A stretch of DNA of 64,000 nucleotides from Bacteroidota bacterium (GTDB taxonomy: Bacteria > Bacteroidota > Rhodothermia > Rhodothermales > UBA10348): contig JAJCYP010000086.1 in the NCBI GenBank assembly GCA_029262855.1, positions 1-64,000 on the forward strand, read 5' to 3'. Positions 45,170-54,284 of the stretch are shown here, piece by piece. The notes beneath the pieces were generated by a model that saw nothing but the letters and a program-made list of their open reading frames with translations, ran no database searches and was not told the origin of the DNA. The position numbers were made by a program, and so were the translations under genes. Position 1 is the stretch's first letter. The number at the start of each line of letters is the position of its first letter.

Positions 45170-45259
45170 GTGCGACTTCAGGCCCTCAATATACTCGCGC
45201 TTGCGGCGATTCTGGCGATCCTCGGATGGACTGCCGGCCTACACGCATTTTCTCCTTGA
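45170..45259 (+). CDS. Candidate 29-residue hydrophobic peptide
   Basis: In the 340-bp gap between the MerR-like gene and recN a GTG-started frame of 29 codons encodes NILALAAILAILGWTAGLHA inside, a single membrane-spanning segment. No ribosome binding site is visible, and there is a stop just upstream. No homologue can be named; it may be fortuitous. Confidence 0.2.
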   Translation: MRLQALNILALAAILAILGWTAGLHAFSP

Positions 45260-45400
45260 TGGTTAACCCATCGTTGGATACGTACACCTGCAACTGACGG
45301 TCTTCTTACCTTGGGGGCCGCGTTGCAAAGCAATGCGCCTCCATCCTCTACATGCGGCCCCCTTTTGTTCGAGGGCCGCTTCGACGTCCCACCGCTGCCC

Positions 45401-47110
45401 TTGCTACGCTCCCTCACCATACGTGACTATGCGCTCATCGAAGAGCTGGAAGTCGAATTCCAGCCGGGGCTGAACGTGGTCACCGGTGAGACCGGTGCGG
45501 GTAAGTCGATTGTCGTTGGAGCCCTCAAGATGATTCTGGGCGAGCGGGCATCCACCGAGGTAGTCCGGACGGGTGCACGAAAGGCCATCGTGGAAGGGAT
45601 TTTCGAGGGACTGGATCAGGCCGTTCTTCAACCCATCCTGAATGAGGCGGGTCTCGACTGGGACGAACACCTGATTTTGCGCCGGGAAATCACGGCCACC
45701 CAGAGCCGGGCGTTCATCAACGACTCGCCGGCCACTGTCCAGGTTCTCAAACGTGTGGCCAGCCACCTGGTGGATCTGCACGGGCAACACGAACACCAGT
45801 CACTGCTTCGGGTCGAGACGCACGTAGAAATGCTCGACGGTTATGGTGGTCTTGGCGGTCTGAAGGGTGCCTACCGGGAGGCACTTCAGGTGGTTCGGGA
45901 GCTCGTAGGGAAGCGAAACAACCTCGCGCGCCGGGAAGCCGAGTTGGCACGCCAGAAGGAGCTCTGGGAGTTCCAGCTTGCCGAGATTGACCGGGTGTCT
46001 CCGGAGGCAGGCGAGGAAGACGAACTCGAAACCGAGCGACGCATCCTGGAAAATGCGGAGCGCCTCCACGAAGCGACGCAGAGTCTTTTCGAGGTCCTCT
46101 ATGAGTCCGAGGCCGCCGTCTATGACCGGCTGACGCTCGCCCGAAATGAGCTCCAGGAACTCAGCCGGATCGACCCGACTTTTGAGACGTCCCTGAAGGA
46201 GATTGCATCTGCACAGATCGCCGTGTCCGAGGTCGCCGCGATTATTCAGGACTACAACTCCCGCATCGAGTTCAACCCGGAGCGGCTCGAGCGCATCCGG
46301 GAACGACTCGGCGAACTGGAGCACTTGAAACGTCGATACGGCGGCAGCCTGGAAGCAGTTCTCGAGTACCGGACCGACATCGCGGGCCAACTGGAACTCG
46401 CGCGGGACTTCTCGGGGGCGCTGACACGGCTTGAGTCCGAGATCGGTGACGGCCAGAAGGCGCTCGGTGAGGCGGCCGAACGTCTTTCCGCGAAGCGGCG
46501 CGAAGTCGCATCACGCGTCGAGGCGGCTGTGGTCTCGGAACTGGAAGGCCTCGGAATGCCCTCCAGCCGGTTCGAGGTTTCGATCACCCAGGATGCCAAG
46601 AACGAGGGCTGGGTCGTGACCCCGGATGGCCGCCGTCTCGAGGCTCACCCCGATGGCATGGACGTCGTGGAGTTCTTCATCTCGACCAACCCCGGTGAGC
46701 CGCCAAGGGCGCTTGCCCGCGTGGCCTCAGGAGGAGAGATCAGCCGGATCATGCTCGCCATGAAGTCGATTCTTGCGAAGAGCGACCGGCTGCCCATGCT
46801 GGTCTTCGACGAGATTGATGTCGGCGTGTCTGGCGGGATCGCCGAGGCCGTCGGTGCGCGGATGCGGGATCTCGGCCGATACCACCAGATAATCACCATC
46901 ACGCACCTTCCTCAGGTTGCCGCCCAGGGCAATGCCCACTACCTGGTAGAGAAGCAGGTTGAGGAAGGGCGAACCCGCACCAGCATGTACCTGCTGTCCG
47001 CCGAGCAGCGGGTAGCCGAGGTTGCCGGACTGATGAGCGGTGCCCAGATATCCGAGTCGGCACTCAGCAGCGCCAGAGAACTGATTTCAACCCATACAGA
47101 CGCCGCATGA
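45401..47110 (+). CDS. recN: DNA repair protein RecN
   Basis: An SMC-like ATPase for double-strand break repair, about 569 residues. I start at TTG 45401 (LLRSLTIRDYALIEELEVEF), the standard RecN N-terminus; the frame stays open to 45311 but that part lacks similarity. Walker A is VTGETGAGKSIV, the middle is a coiled coil, and the C-terminal signature LARVASGGEISRIMLAMK and Walker B MLVFDEIDVGVSGG are complete. Its stop overlaps the phosphoglucomutase start by 4 bp, so translation is coupled. Confidence 0.95.
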   Translation: MLRSLTIRDYALIEELEVEFQPGLNVVTGETGAGKSIVVGALKMILGERASTEVVRTGARKAIVEGIFEGLDQAVLQPILNEAGLDWDEHLILRREITATQSRAFINDSPATVQVLKRVASHLVDLHGQHEHQSLLRVETHVEMLDGYGGLGGLKGAYREALQVVRELVGKRNNLARREAELARQKELWEFQLAEIDRVSPEAGEEDELETERRILENAERLHEATQSLFEVLYESEAAVYDRLTLARNELQELSRIDPTFETSLKEIASAQIAVSEVAAIIQDYNSRIEFNPERLERIRERLGELEHLKRRYGGSLEAVLEYRTDIAGQLELARDFSGALTRLESEIGDGQKALGEAAERLSAKRREVASRVEAAVVSELEGLGMPSSRFEVSITQDAKNEGWVVTPDGRRLEAHPDGMDVVEFFISTNPGEPPRALARVASGGEISRIMLAMKSILAKSDRLPMLVFDEIDVGVSGGIAEAVGARMRDLGRYHQIITITHLPQVAAQGNAHYLVEKQVEEGRTRTSMYLLSAEQRVAEVAGLMSGAQISESALSSARELISTHTDAA

Positions 47111-48507
47111 CCCCTCCCGTTCTGAAGTTTGGTACCGATGGGTGGCGTGCCATCATCGGCGACACCTACACATTCGAGAATGTGGGCCGCGTGGCGGCGG
47201 CTACGGCAGCCTGGCTGCATGAGACCTACGGCGGCACGCCCTGCGTGGTGCTGGGACACGATACCCGATTTCAGGGCCGGGCCTTTGCCGAGTACGCCGC
47301 CCGAGTTCTGGCGGGCGCGGGAGTCCGTGTCATCTTCGGGAAGGGGATCACGGCAACGCCCGCTGTCAGTTGGGCCACCAGGGAGTACGGCTGCCAGGCC
47401 GGTGTGGTACTGACGGCGTCTCACAATCCTCCCGCGTGGAATGGGTACAAGATCAAGGCCGATACGGGTGGCCCGGCCGTGCCGCAGCAGATCGCTGAAG
47501 TCGAGGCGCTCATACCGGATTCGGTCAGCTTCGAGATTCCACCCTTCGACAACGAATTGATCGAACTTCGCGATGTCCGGGCCGCCTACCTGGATATGCT
47601 GCGTGGAGTCATCGACGTGGCCGCGATTCGTGCGTCCGGAATCACCCTCGTGCACGATGCCATGTTCGGCGCCGGCCAGGGCATGTTTTCGGCCATACTT
47701 GGAGCGCCCAAGGTGGTGGAACTGCGGTCCGAGCTCAATCCAGGATTCCGTGGGATCCCGCCGGAGCCCATCGAGCGAAATCTGTCTGACCTGCCCGAGG
47801 CCGTACTCCGGCACGCCGCAGCTGCCGCGGTCGCAAACGACGGCGATGCAGACCGTATCGGCATGGTGGACGACAAGGGACGTTTTGTCGATTCCCATCG
47901 ACTGCTCGCGCTACTGCTCTGGTACCTGCATGAGGAACGTGGGCTCACGGGGGAGATCGTCAAGACCTTCTCGACCACGGACATGCTGGACCGAATGGCG
48001 GCCGAATATGGTCTGCCCATTCACACCACGCCCATTGGGTTCAAGTACGTCTGTGAGTACTTCCTCAGCGGCGATGTGCTGGTCGGCGGCGAGGAGAGCG
48101 GAGGCATCGCCGTGAAGGGCCACTTGCCGGAGCGCGATGGGATCTACGTTGGCCTTCTCGTTCTGGAGATGATCGTAAAGTCGGGCCGGACGCTGTCGCA
48201 GCTTGTCGACATGCTGTTCGAGCGGTTCGGGCCACACGCCTACTACCGCAGTGACGCACACACCTCCGAGGACCGTAAGGTGGCTGCGTTGACCGTTCTG
48301 GCCGAGGAGGGTGGGCTCTCGTCCATTGCCGGCCGGCCGGTCAGGACGCTGGAGACACTCGATGGCTTCAAACACCGCATGGACGGAGCATGGCTATTGG
48401 TCAGGCCCTCTGGGACGGAACCCGTACTCCGCATTTACGCCGAGGCGGCTACAGCTGCTGACGCCCGCGTCCTTGTGGAGGACGCCGTGCGACAATTGGG
48501 CGTGTAG
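47107..48507 (+). CDS. pgm: Phosphoglucomutase/phosphomannomutase family protein
   Basis: A 466-residue alpha-D-phosphohexomutase. The four expected sites are present: KFGTDGWRAIIG, the phosphoserine loop TASHNPP with S105, the metal loop DGDADRIG, and the C-terminal phosphate loop RPSGTEPVLRIYAEA. GGEESGGIAVKGH is the sugar-binding loop. It interconverts glucose 1- and 6-phosphate or mannose phosphates; the choice is not readable. The TAG stop is followed by a 12-bp tandem repeat. Confidence 0.93.
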   Translation: MTPPVLKFGTDGWRAIIGDTYTFENVGRVAAATAAWLHETYGGTPCVVLGHDTRFQGRAFAEYAARVLAGAGVRVIFGKGITATPAVSWATREYGCQAGVVLTASHNPPAWNGYKIKADTGGPAVPQQIAEVEALIPDSVSFEIPPFDNELIELRDVRAAYLDMLRGVIDVAAIRASGITLVHDAMFGAGQGMFSAILGAPKVVELRSELNPGFRGIPPEPIERNLSDLPEAVLRHAAAAAVANDGDADRIGMVDDKGRFVDSHRLLALLLWYLHEERGLTGEIVKTFSTTDMLDRMAAEYGLPIHTTPIGFKYVCEYFLSGDVLVGGEESGGIAVKGHLPERDGIYVGLLVLEMIVKSGRTLSQLVDMLFERFGPHAYYRSDAHTSEDRKVAALTVLAEEGGLSSIAGRPVRTLETLDGFKHRMDGAWLLVRPSGTEPVLRIYAEAATAADARVLVEDAVRQLGV

Positions 48508-48508
48508 T

Positions 48509-48544
48509 CCAGCGTCGAGCCCAGCGTGTAGCCCAGCGTCTAGC
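48509..48544. repeat. Three 12-bp tandem repeats across convergent stop codons
   Basis: CCAGCGTCGAGC, CCAGCGTGTAGC and CCAGCGTCTAGC follow each other without spacing, and a degenerate fourth unit covers the pgm stop. Copies hold TAG, so the pgm frame has further in-frame stops at 48529 and 48541, and the Nudix stop lies in the last unit. Confidence 0.85.
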
Positions 48545-49205
48545 CCCCCGGTTGCTCGATCCAGGGTGGTCGGTCCGAGTCTGATCCATCTCGGGGCAGC
48601 AGCGGCTCGACGACACGCGCCAGTTCCGCCAGCATCATGGCTGTGGCGCCCCAGACCGTGTGTCCGTTCAAGCGCCAGGCAGGCACGGCACGGCCGAGGC
48701 GGGGCATGTCGATCAATTTGCGAGGCCCGTCCACAAAGTCCCGCAGCGGTCGGGAGAACGCCGAGGCCACCTCGCCCGGGTCAAGGGTCAACTCGGGAAG
48801 CTCCGCGGTCCACCCCACGTACGGGAAGACGCAGAAACCCGAGGGCGGGATATACAGTGGCGTCAGTGCCCCGAGCACCTGCACCCTGTCTTCGGGGACT
48901 CCGATTTCTTCGCGGGTCTCTCGCAGGGCGGCCTCCATCCGTGACTCGCCATCCTCACGGCGGCCTCCGGGAAACGCGATCTGACCCGCATGCTTCTTGA
49001 GGTGTCCCGGTCTTTCGATCAGGACCACCGAGGGGCCGGTCGGACCCGGATGAAGCAGCGCAAGCACGCCGGCTTCCAGGCCGGCATTGTCCCTCACGTC
49101 GTGATGACCGGGTCGGCCCCGGGGAGACATCTGAGCCTGAGCATCGCGACCGGGTAGGCGCCCCTGGAGTCGGTCTTTCAGCAAGACCGCAAACGCGTCC
49201 GACAT
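48540..49205 (-). CDS. CoA pyrophosphatase (Nudix hydrolase)
   Basis: A 221-residue Nudix enzyme of the NudL/PCD1 type that hydrolyses CoA to 3',5'-ADP and phosphopantetheine. The Nudix box GGRREDGESRMEAALRETREEIG is complete, and the preceding VLLIERPGHLKKHAGQIAFPGG is the CoA-specific motif. ATG 49205 directly follows the stop of the upstream gene (one base apart), so translation is coupled. The C-terminus reads into the 12-bp repeat shared with pgm. Confidence 0.9.
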   Translation of the reverse strand: MSDAFAVLLKDRLQGRLPGRDAQAQMSPRGRPGHHDVRDNAGLEAGVLALLHPGPTGPSVVLIERPGHLKKHAGQIAFPGGRREDGESRMEAALRETREEIGVPEDRVQVLGALTPLYIPPSGFCVFPYVGWTAELPELTLDPGEVASAFSRPLRDFVDGPRKLIDMPRLGRAVPAWRLNGHTVWGATAMMLAELARVVEPLLPRDGSDSDRPPWIEQPGG

Positions 49206-49206
49206 A

Positions 49207-49932
49207 TCAGAGGGTTTCAAGAGCGACGAGCTCGAATACCGACTCCGATTCGAGGAGAACGGTGTAGGTCCTCGTCCGACGCCGGACACCGAAAGACCCG
49301 GAAATGGTCCGAGAGACCGGAATATCCAGGCCGTCGTGTCGGGCATAATTCACCTCCACGACAAGCGTGCCCCTGTCTTCGCCTCGGATGATCGCTTGCG
49401 TCCTGAGGAGCCTTCCCGACCGTCTGACGAAGTGCCAGACCACCCGCTCAATCTGACCGGTCTCATTTGGCGAGACGGTCAGCAGCCTCACTGCTTCCCG
49501 TCCGTTGACCCGGTCTGGATCCGGCGTTCCACGCGTTTTCAGCGTCCCGCTTGCGAGCAGGTCGGACGGGAAGAGAAGTGCGTCGGCGGCGCGCAGCAGG
49601 TCTCGTCGAACGGGAGACCGGAATCGGCGATGTCCACGCCACTGACTCTCGTCGACAATCCGTCCCTTGGTGCGGATCTCCAGCACCGAGCGCGATACCT
49701 CATCGGGCTCCACGGTCAGGTCAAAATCGACCTCCATTTCGCGCGGTCCAAAGGCGCCGTCGGTTGCGAATGAGCCTCGCTCCACGAATTGCAGTTTGGC
49801 AACGGCCACGGATGCTTCCTGCTGGGCCGACGACCAGCGGTGGAACCAGGTGTCGGCAGATTGAGCCGGTGCCTCCGCCGCTACGATCAGACTGGCGAGG
49901 AAAAGGGATACTATGGTGACAGGTCGCGACAT
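49207..49932 (-). CDS. Hypothetical secreted protein
   Basis: A 241-residue protein with a signal peptide (VTIVSLFLASLIVAAEAPAQ). The mature part is a series of beta strands (MEVDFDLTVEPDEVSRSVLEIRTKG, RLLTVSPNETGQIERVVWHFVRRSGRLLRTQ, TYTVLLESESVFEL) in the pattern of LolA-like or DUF-type lipid-binding barrels. I do not recognise a specific family. It is immediately upstream of the Nudix gene, which may be coupled. A periplasmic role is inferred from the signal only. Confidence 0.75.
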   Translation of the reverse strand: MSRPVTIVSLFLASLIVAAEAPAQSADTWFHRWSSAQQEASVAVAKLQFVERGSFATDGAFGPREMEVDFDLTVEPDEVSRSVLEIRTKGRIVDESQWRGHRRFRSPVRRDLLRAADALLFPSDLLASGTLKTRGTPDPDRVNGREAVRLLTVSPNETGQIERVVWHFVRRSGRLLRTQAIIRGEDRGTLVVEVNYARHDGLDIPVSRTISGSFGVRRRTRTYTVLLESESVFELVALETL

Positions 49933-50017
49933 TTTGGCCGCCGTATACTCCTTGGTGCCCGTTCAGTTTGATTCTACGGGCTCGGCAAGGCTCCTCCGAC
50001 ACTGACTGCGCTCGAAA

Positions 50018-50722
50018 ATGGCCGAAATTCTACTGGTTGAGGATGATGCGGAATTGTCGCAACTCGTGGTCCGCCGCCTGACGGATGCGGGGTACCAGGT
50101 GCGTCATGTGACAGACGGTGAGCGGGCGCTTGAGGCAGTGGAAGAATTAATTCCCGATCTCGTACTGCTCGACCTGATGCTCCCCCGCATCGATGGCTTG
50201 GAAGTCTGTCGAAGACTGCGGTCCTCGCACCCGGCTCTGTACGTGATCATGCTGACGGCCAAAACCAGCGAGATTGATCGCGTCGTTGGGCTCGAAGTCG
50301 GGGCCGACGACTATGTAACAAAGCCGTTCAGCCTTGAGGAACTCGTTGCCCGGATTCGGTCTGCCCTGCGGCGCGTCTCACTGTCCGATCAGAAACCCGA
50401 CGATAGTGGCAAGCCCATCAAGGTCGGCGAGCTTGAAATCGATCCGGTACGCAGGGAAGTTCGGGCCGAGGGGAGTCTGGTACACCTGACGGTGCGAGAA
50501 TTCGACCTCCTGCTGTTTCTGGCCCGGCAACCGGACCGGCCGTTCACCCGGCTGCAGCTCCTGGCGGATGTCTGGGACATCCACTACGAGGGCTATGACC
50601 GGACGGTGGATTCGCACGTACAGAGGCTACGGGCCAAGATCGAGGTCGACCCCGCCCAGCCGCGCTATGTAAGAACGGTCTGGGGAGTCGGCTACAAGCT
50701 GTCCTCCGAGGACCCGGCTTGA
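50018..50722 (+). CDS. OmpR-family response regulator
   Basis: A 234-residue two-component regulator. The receiver domain has the acidic pocket (VEDD), the phosphoacceptor D52 in VLLDLMLP and the conserved lysine in YVTKPFS. The C-terminal winged helix is of OmpR/PhoB type (LTVREFDLLLFLARQPDRPFTRLQLL to VRTVWGVGYKL). The stop overlaps the start of the histidine kinase by 4 bp. The stimulus is unknown. Confidence 0.95.
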   Translation: MAEILLVEDDAELSQLVVRRLTDAGYQVRHVTDGERALEAVEELIPDLVLLDLMLPRIDGLEVCRRLRSSHPALYVIMLTAKTSEIDRVVGLEVGADDYVTKPFSLEELVARIRSALRRVSLSDQKPDDSGKPIKVGELEIDPVRREVRAEGSLVHLTVREFDLLLFLARQPDRPFTRLQLLADVWDIHYEGYDRTVDSHVQRLRAKIEVDPAQPRYVRTVWGVGYKLSSEDPA

Positions 50723-52206
50723 CCTCCCCGGAATCCGGAAGGTTGGGTGCTTGGCGTCAGTCCGTTTTCTGGCGCGTGGCCGGAGTTCTCCTTCTGGCGC
50801 AGCTGATCGCGGTTGGCGTGGCAGCAGCCTTGATGGTCCGATCGGCTGCCGACGGGGCCTACGAACTGGCGGCCGAGAAAGTCAGGCTCAGGCTGGACGC
50901 TGTGGCCGAAGAGCTTGAACTGCGGACGGATTGGGATGCGGGGGGACTGTCCAATCTCGCAGTCCCGTTGCTGGCGGACCTGTCGGCGCGATTCCCCGAC
51001 CCGCTCACCATTGTGGATGCCCTCGGTCAACCCCTTCTGGTCGCCAGGCCGAACGGCGAAGTCGATGGCCCGGAGGCCGCAGAAGGGCTCCCGTCAGATT
51101 TGGCAGCCTCGCTGGTCCTGGGGGTCATTGTGACCTCGCGTGACAACGGCTGGATGGTCGCTCCCGTCTACGACGACGTGGGCTTTCTCTCCGGGGGAGT
51201 CGTGATTCAGCCACTGGACGCGTCCCTCAATCTGGAACTGGCGCCGGCCCGGACCGCGCTGGTTCGGGCGCTGGCCACTTCAGGGTTGGTGGTCCTGGTC
51301 CTGGCTCTGCTGTTGGCCTCCGTTTTCACGCTGGGCCTGGTAAGGCCGCTCCGCGCGATGACACGTCTTGTGGGCGCCATTGGGCAGGGCGACTACGCCC
51401 GGAGGCTGGATGCGACGAGGCAGGACGAGCTGGGACATCTGGCGGGCTCGATCAACGAAATGGCGGCACAGGTCCGCGAGAGCATCGACCAACTCCAGGC
51501 GACGGACCGGATTCGGCGCGAACTCGTGGCCAACGTGGGTCACGACCTGCGGACCCCGTTGGCCTCTTTTCTGGGCCGTGTGGAAGAGGCAGATCGGATG
51601 CTCAGGGAGGGCAGGGTGCAGGAGGCCGAAGAATATCTGGAAAACGCGCGCAAGCAGGCGCACTATCTCAAGGCTCTGGTGGATGACCTGTTCGAGCTGA
51701 GTGTGCTGGACTCGCCCAGGCCGCGCCTTCGCATTGAGCCGATTCCCATCGCGGAAATCGTGCAGGATGCATGCGATCAGTTTCGGGCAGACCTCAAGCT
51801 ACGGGGCGTTGGTCTCGCTGTGGACGTTGCTCCCGGCATTCCCCTGGTGGAAGGGGACGGCGTCCGACTGCTCCGCCTTCTGGGGAATCTGCTCTCCAAT
51901 GCAGCTCGCCACACACCCGATGGAGGTGTCATTTCGGTGGAGGCGCAGCGAGTGGACGAAGGGGTCCGCGTACGCGTGACAGACACCGGCCCCGGCCTGG
52001 CCGAGGAGACCATGGCGAACCTGTTCGAACGGTACTACCGGGGGACCGATGCGCGGACTCGCCAGGGTGGTGGAACGGGGCTTGGGCTGGCCATCTCGAA
52101 GGCCGTGGCCGCGGCACACGGAGGAGATCTGGCCGCGGCGAATCGTCCCATCGGTGGTGCGGTATTCACGCTCACCCTGCCGTTCCGACCGCCCGCGCTC
52201 AAGTAA
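50719..52206 (+). CDS. Sensor histidine kinase
   Basis: A 495-residue kinase starting at TTG 50719, coupled to the regulator. It has two membrane helices (about 11-38 and 178-206), a periplasmic sensor segment between them, a HAMP domain, the H-box NVGHDLRTPLAS with H275, and an ATPase domain with N-box, DTGPGLAEE and GGTGLGLAIS. The sensor segment has no recognised ligand pocket. The pair is likely EnvZ/BaeS-like. A long hairpin follows as terminator. Confidence 0.94.
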   Translation: MTSPESGRLGAWRQSVFWRVAGVLLLAQLIAVGVAAALMVRSAADGAYELAAEKVRLRLDAVAEELELRTDWDAGGLSNLAVPLLADLSARFPDPLTIVDALGQPLLVARPNGEVDGPEAAEGLPSDLAASLVLGVIVTSRDNGWMVAPVYDDVGFLSGGVVIQPLDASLNLELAPARTALVRALATSGLVVLVLALLLASVFTLGLVRPLRAMTRLVGAIGQGDYARRLDATRQDELGHLAGSINEMAAQVRESIDQLQATDRIRRELVANVGHDLRTPLASFLGRVEEADRMLREGRVQEAEEYLENARKQAHYLKALVDDLFELSVLDSPRPRLRIEPIPIAEIVQDACDQFRADLKLRGVGLAVDVAPGIPLVEGDGVRLLRLLGNLLSNAARHTPDGGVISVEAQRVDEGVRVRVTDTGPGLAEETMANLFERYYRGTDARTRQGGGTGLGLAISKAVAAAHGGDLAAANRPIGGAVFTLTLPFRPPALK

Positions 52207-52210
52207 ACGG

Positions 52211-52245
52211 AGAAGGGCCCATCCCGAACCGGGATGGGCCCTTCT
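52211..52245. terminator. Bidirectional terminator hairpin
   Basis: A perfect 15-bp stem (AGAAGGGCCCATCCC) with a 5-nt loop lies between the kinase and the convergent hsp20 stop. It lacks a long T-run but its stability and position between convergent genes support termination on both strands. Confidence 0.75.
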
Positions 52246-52300
52246 CCTCGCCGTCGACAGGGAGGGTCTCCAGCCAGGGGCTGGAGCCGACCAGCGGCCG

Positions 52301-52738
52301 TCAGGAGACGGAGATCTTGCGAGGTTTGCTCTCTTCGGACTTGGGCACGACCACCGTGAGGACGCCTTCTGCGTAGCTGGCCTGGATCTTGTCATGATTG
52401 ACCGTCCTGGGCAGGGCGAAGGTCCGGGTGAATCGTCCGTAGGGCCGCTCGGTGCGGAGCAGGACATCGGAGTCCTCACGCTCCTGCATCTGGCGCTCAC
52501 CGCTGATGGTCAGCGCTCCGTCGTGAAAGTCGATGCTGAAGTCCTTCTTGGACATGCCTGCGGCATCCATGCGTACTTCGTACACATCCTTCCGCTCGAC
52601 AAAATCCATTCTCGGAATCCAGTTTGACGCCCCGTTCTCGCGCTGCAGGCCCGGGAAGAAGGTGTCGAAAATGCGGTCGAACTCGTCCTGGAAACCACGG
52701 GAGTCAACCGAAGGAGAGAAGCGGACAAGCTTGTTCAT
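52301..52738 (-). CDS. Hsp20/alpha-crystallin small heat-shock protein
   Basis: A 145-residue holdase chaperone. The start at ATG 52738 (MNKLVRFSPSV) gives the normal length. The alpha-crystallin domain spans about 40-135 with ENGASNWIPRMDFVERKDVYEVRMDAAGM, and the conserved GVLTVVVPK strand is followed by a C-terminal KPRKISVS anchor (I-x-V type). It prevents aggregation of unfolded proteins in ATP-independent fashion. The upstream leader has a hairpin (52772-52787) that may take part in heat control. Confidence 0.93.
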   Translation of the reverse strand: MNKLVRFSPSVDSRGFQDEFDRIFDTFFPGLQRENGASNWIPRMDFVERKDVYEVRMDAAGMSKKDFSIDFHDGALTISGERQMQEREDSDVLLRTERPYGRFTRTFALPRTVNHDKIQASYAEGVLTVVVPKSEESKPRKISVS

Positions 52739-52771
52739 GGTTCTGTGCAAGGATCTGTTTTTGTTTAGGTT

Positions 52772-52787
52772 CACTCGTGTTCGAGTG
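52772..52787. promoter_or_regulatory. Inverted repeat in hsp20 leader
   Basis: CACTCG-TGTT-CGAGTG lies 34-49 bp upstream of the hsp20 start. It resembles the arms of the heat-shock element CIRCE but has a 6-bp and not 9-bp spacer, so it is not that element in standard form. It could be an operator or an RNA hairpin. Confidence 0.4.
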
Positions 52788-52854
52788 CGCACTACAGCTT
52801 GCAACCGGCGTGCCAGCGGCCGGAATCGGACAAAACTTCCGACGACGAAGGCGG

Positions 52855-52880
52855 CCTGCTTGTCAGAAATGACAAGCAGG
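52855..52880. repeat. 11-bp hairpin with GAAA tetraloop
   Basis: CCTGCTTGTCA-GAAA-TGACAAGCAGG is a perfect stem on the + strand, in the gap of about 280 bp between fumarylacetoacetase and hsp20. On the - strand the loop is TTTC. It may terminate the upstream gene or shape the hsp20 leader. Confidence 0.6.
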
Positions 52881-52908
52881 CTGAATTCCTGACAGACCGC
52901 GGCGGCTG

Positions 52909-52950
52909 GGGTCTGCCGAATCTTCAGTGGACTGAAGATTCGGCAGACCC
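52909..52950. terminator. 42-bp perfect palindrome (20-bp stem)
   Basis: GGGTCTGCCGAATCTTCAGT is followed by GG and then by its exact reverse complement. It lies 69 bp beyond the fumarylacetoacetase stop. A 20-bp perfect stem with a 2-nt loop is unusually long for a plain terminator; no T-run follows on the - strand. Position favours transcript end formation. Confidence 0.55.
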
Positions 52951-53018
52951 GGGTGCGGCGGGCGCGCCCGGCCGCAGCCCCGCGGCAGGCGCGGCCCCGC
53001 TCCCGAGGCCGCCCGCCC

Positions 53019-54281
53019 TCAGCCCTCCCGAGCCGGCACCACCGTGCCCTCGGCCTCGCCGAAGCCAATCCGAAACCCATCCCCCTGTGCGTATCCGGTC
53101 ATCACAACCGAATCGCCGTCCTGAATGAACGTGCGCTCGGAACCGTCCGGTAATTTCACGGGTCGCGTTCCCCTCCATGCCAGTTCCAGCATGCTTCCGT
53201 AGCTCTCGGGCTCCGAGCCCGAAATGGTCCCGGATGCCATCAGGTCGCCCGGCCTGACGTTGCAGCCTCCGACAGAGTGGTGAGCGAGCTGCTGCGCCAT
53301 CGTCCAGTAGAGATTCCGCATGTTCGAACGGCCCACCACGTGGGGCGCCTTCATCTTCGGCGCCCGGATGGCCACATCCAGCTTGATGTCGAAGAGTCCC
53401 TCTTCGTCACCCTGGAGGTAGGGAAGAGGCTCCGGCTCCTGCGTGCCGGTTGGGACCCGGCAGAATTCCAGGGCTTCGAGTGGCACCACCCACGGAGAAA
53501 TCGTGGTCGCGAAGTTCTTGGCCAGGAAGGGCCCCAGAGGCACATACTCCCACTTCTGGATGTCCCGGGCGCTCCAGTCATTCACTAGCACCAGGCCGAA
53601 GATGTGGTCGCGGGCATCTTCGATCGGGATCGCATGCCCGAGTGCGTTGCCCGGACCCGTGAAAAACCCGACCTCAAGCTCAAAGTCCAGGAGCCGGCAG
53701 GGGCCAAAGACAGGGGGGGCGTCGGCCGGCTTGGTCTGGCCCAGGGGGCGTCGGATCGGAGTGCCACTGACTACCACGGAACTGGATCGACCGTGGTATC
53801 CGACCGGGATGTGCAGCCAGTTCGGCAGGAGAGCATTGGCGGGATCACGGAACATGGTCCCCACATTTGTGGCGTGCTGCCGGGACGAGTAGAAGTCCGT
53901 GAAGTCACCGATCTGAGCGGGCAGGTGCATCTCGACACTGTCCCGACGATGAAAGGCCCGGGCCCTCAGCGACGGATCATCGCGGAGCACGGCGGTGTGC
54001 TCGCCGAGCAGTTCCTGAAGGCGCCGACGGACATCGTGCCAGACCGGCTTGCCCATGGCCATGAATTCGTTCAGGGAGGGGGCCTCGAAGGCTGATCGAA
54101 GGTCGACCTCACGGTGCGTCAACAGGCCTGCATTGACCAACATCGCCAGATCGACGACGAAATCTCCGATGGCCACCCCGCACCGAGGCGTCTGTCCGCG
54201 CGGACTGAAGACGCCGTACGGGAGATTCTGGATCGGGAATGGATGGTCCGCCGGTACATCGACGAAGGACTTGTTGAGCAT
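53019..54281 (-). CDS. fahA: Fumarylacetoacetase
   Basis: The last enzyme of tyrosine/homogentisate degradation, splitting fumarylacetoacetate into fumarate and acetoacetate. The 420 residues include the N-terminal SH3-like domain ([14 protein letters not shown]) and the catalytic domain with [16 protein letters not shown], the calcium ligands in DFELEVGFF and [15 protein letters not shown], and the closing [14 protein letters not shown]. The upstream gene ends 3 bp before its start, so both are co-transcribed. Other pathway genes are not in the window. Confidence 0.95.
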   Translation of the reverse strand: MLNKSFVDVPADHPFPIQNLPYGVFSPRGQTPRCGVAIGDFVVDLAMLVNAGLLTHREVDLRSAFEAPSLNEFMAMGKPVWHDVRRRLQELLGEHTAVLRDDPSLRARAFHRRDSVEMHLPAQIGDFTDFYSSRQHATNVGTMFRDPANALLPNWLHIPVGYHGRSSSVVVSGTPIRRPLGQTKPADAPPVFGPCRLLDFELEVGFFTGPGNALGHAIPIEDARDHIFGLVLVNDWSARDIQKWEYVPLGPFLAKNFATTISPWVVPLEALEFCRVPTGTQEPEPLPYLQGDEEGLFDIKLDVAIRAPKMKAPHVVGRSNMRNLYWTMAQQLAHHSVGGCNVRPGDLMASGTISGSEPESYGSMLELAWRGTRPVKLPDGSERTFIQDGDSVVMTGYAQGDGFRIGFGEAEGTVVPAREG

Positions 54282-54284
54282 GTC

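Noticed and set aside
52772-52787. CIRCE heat-shock operator
   Set aside because: The arms resemble it, but the spacer is 6 bp and not 9 bp.
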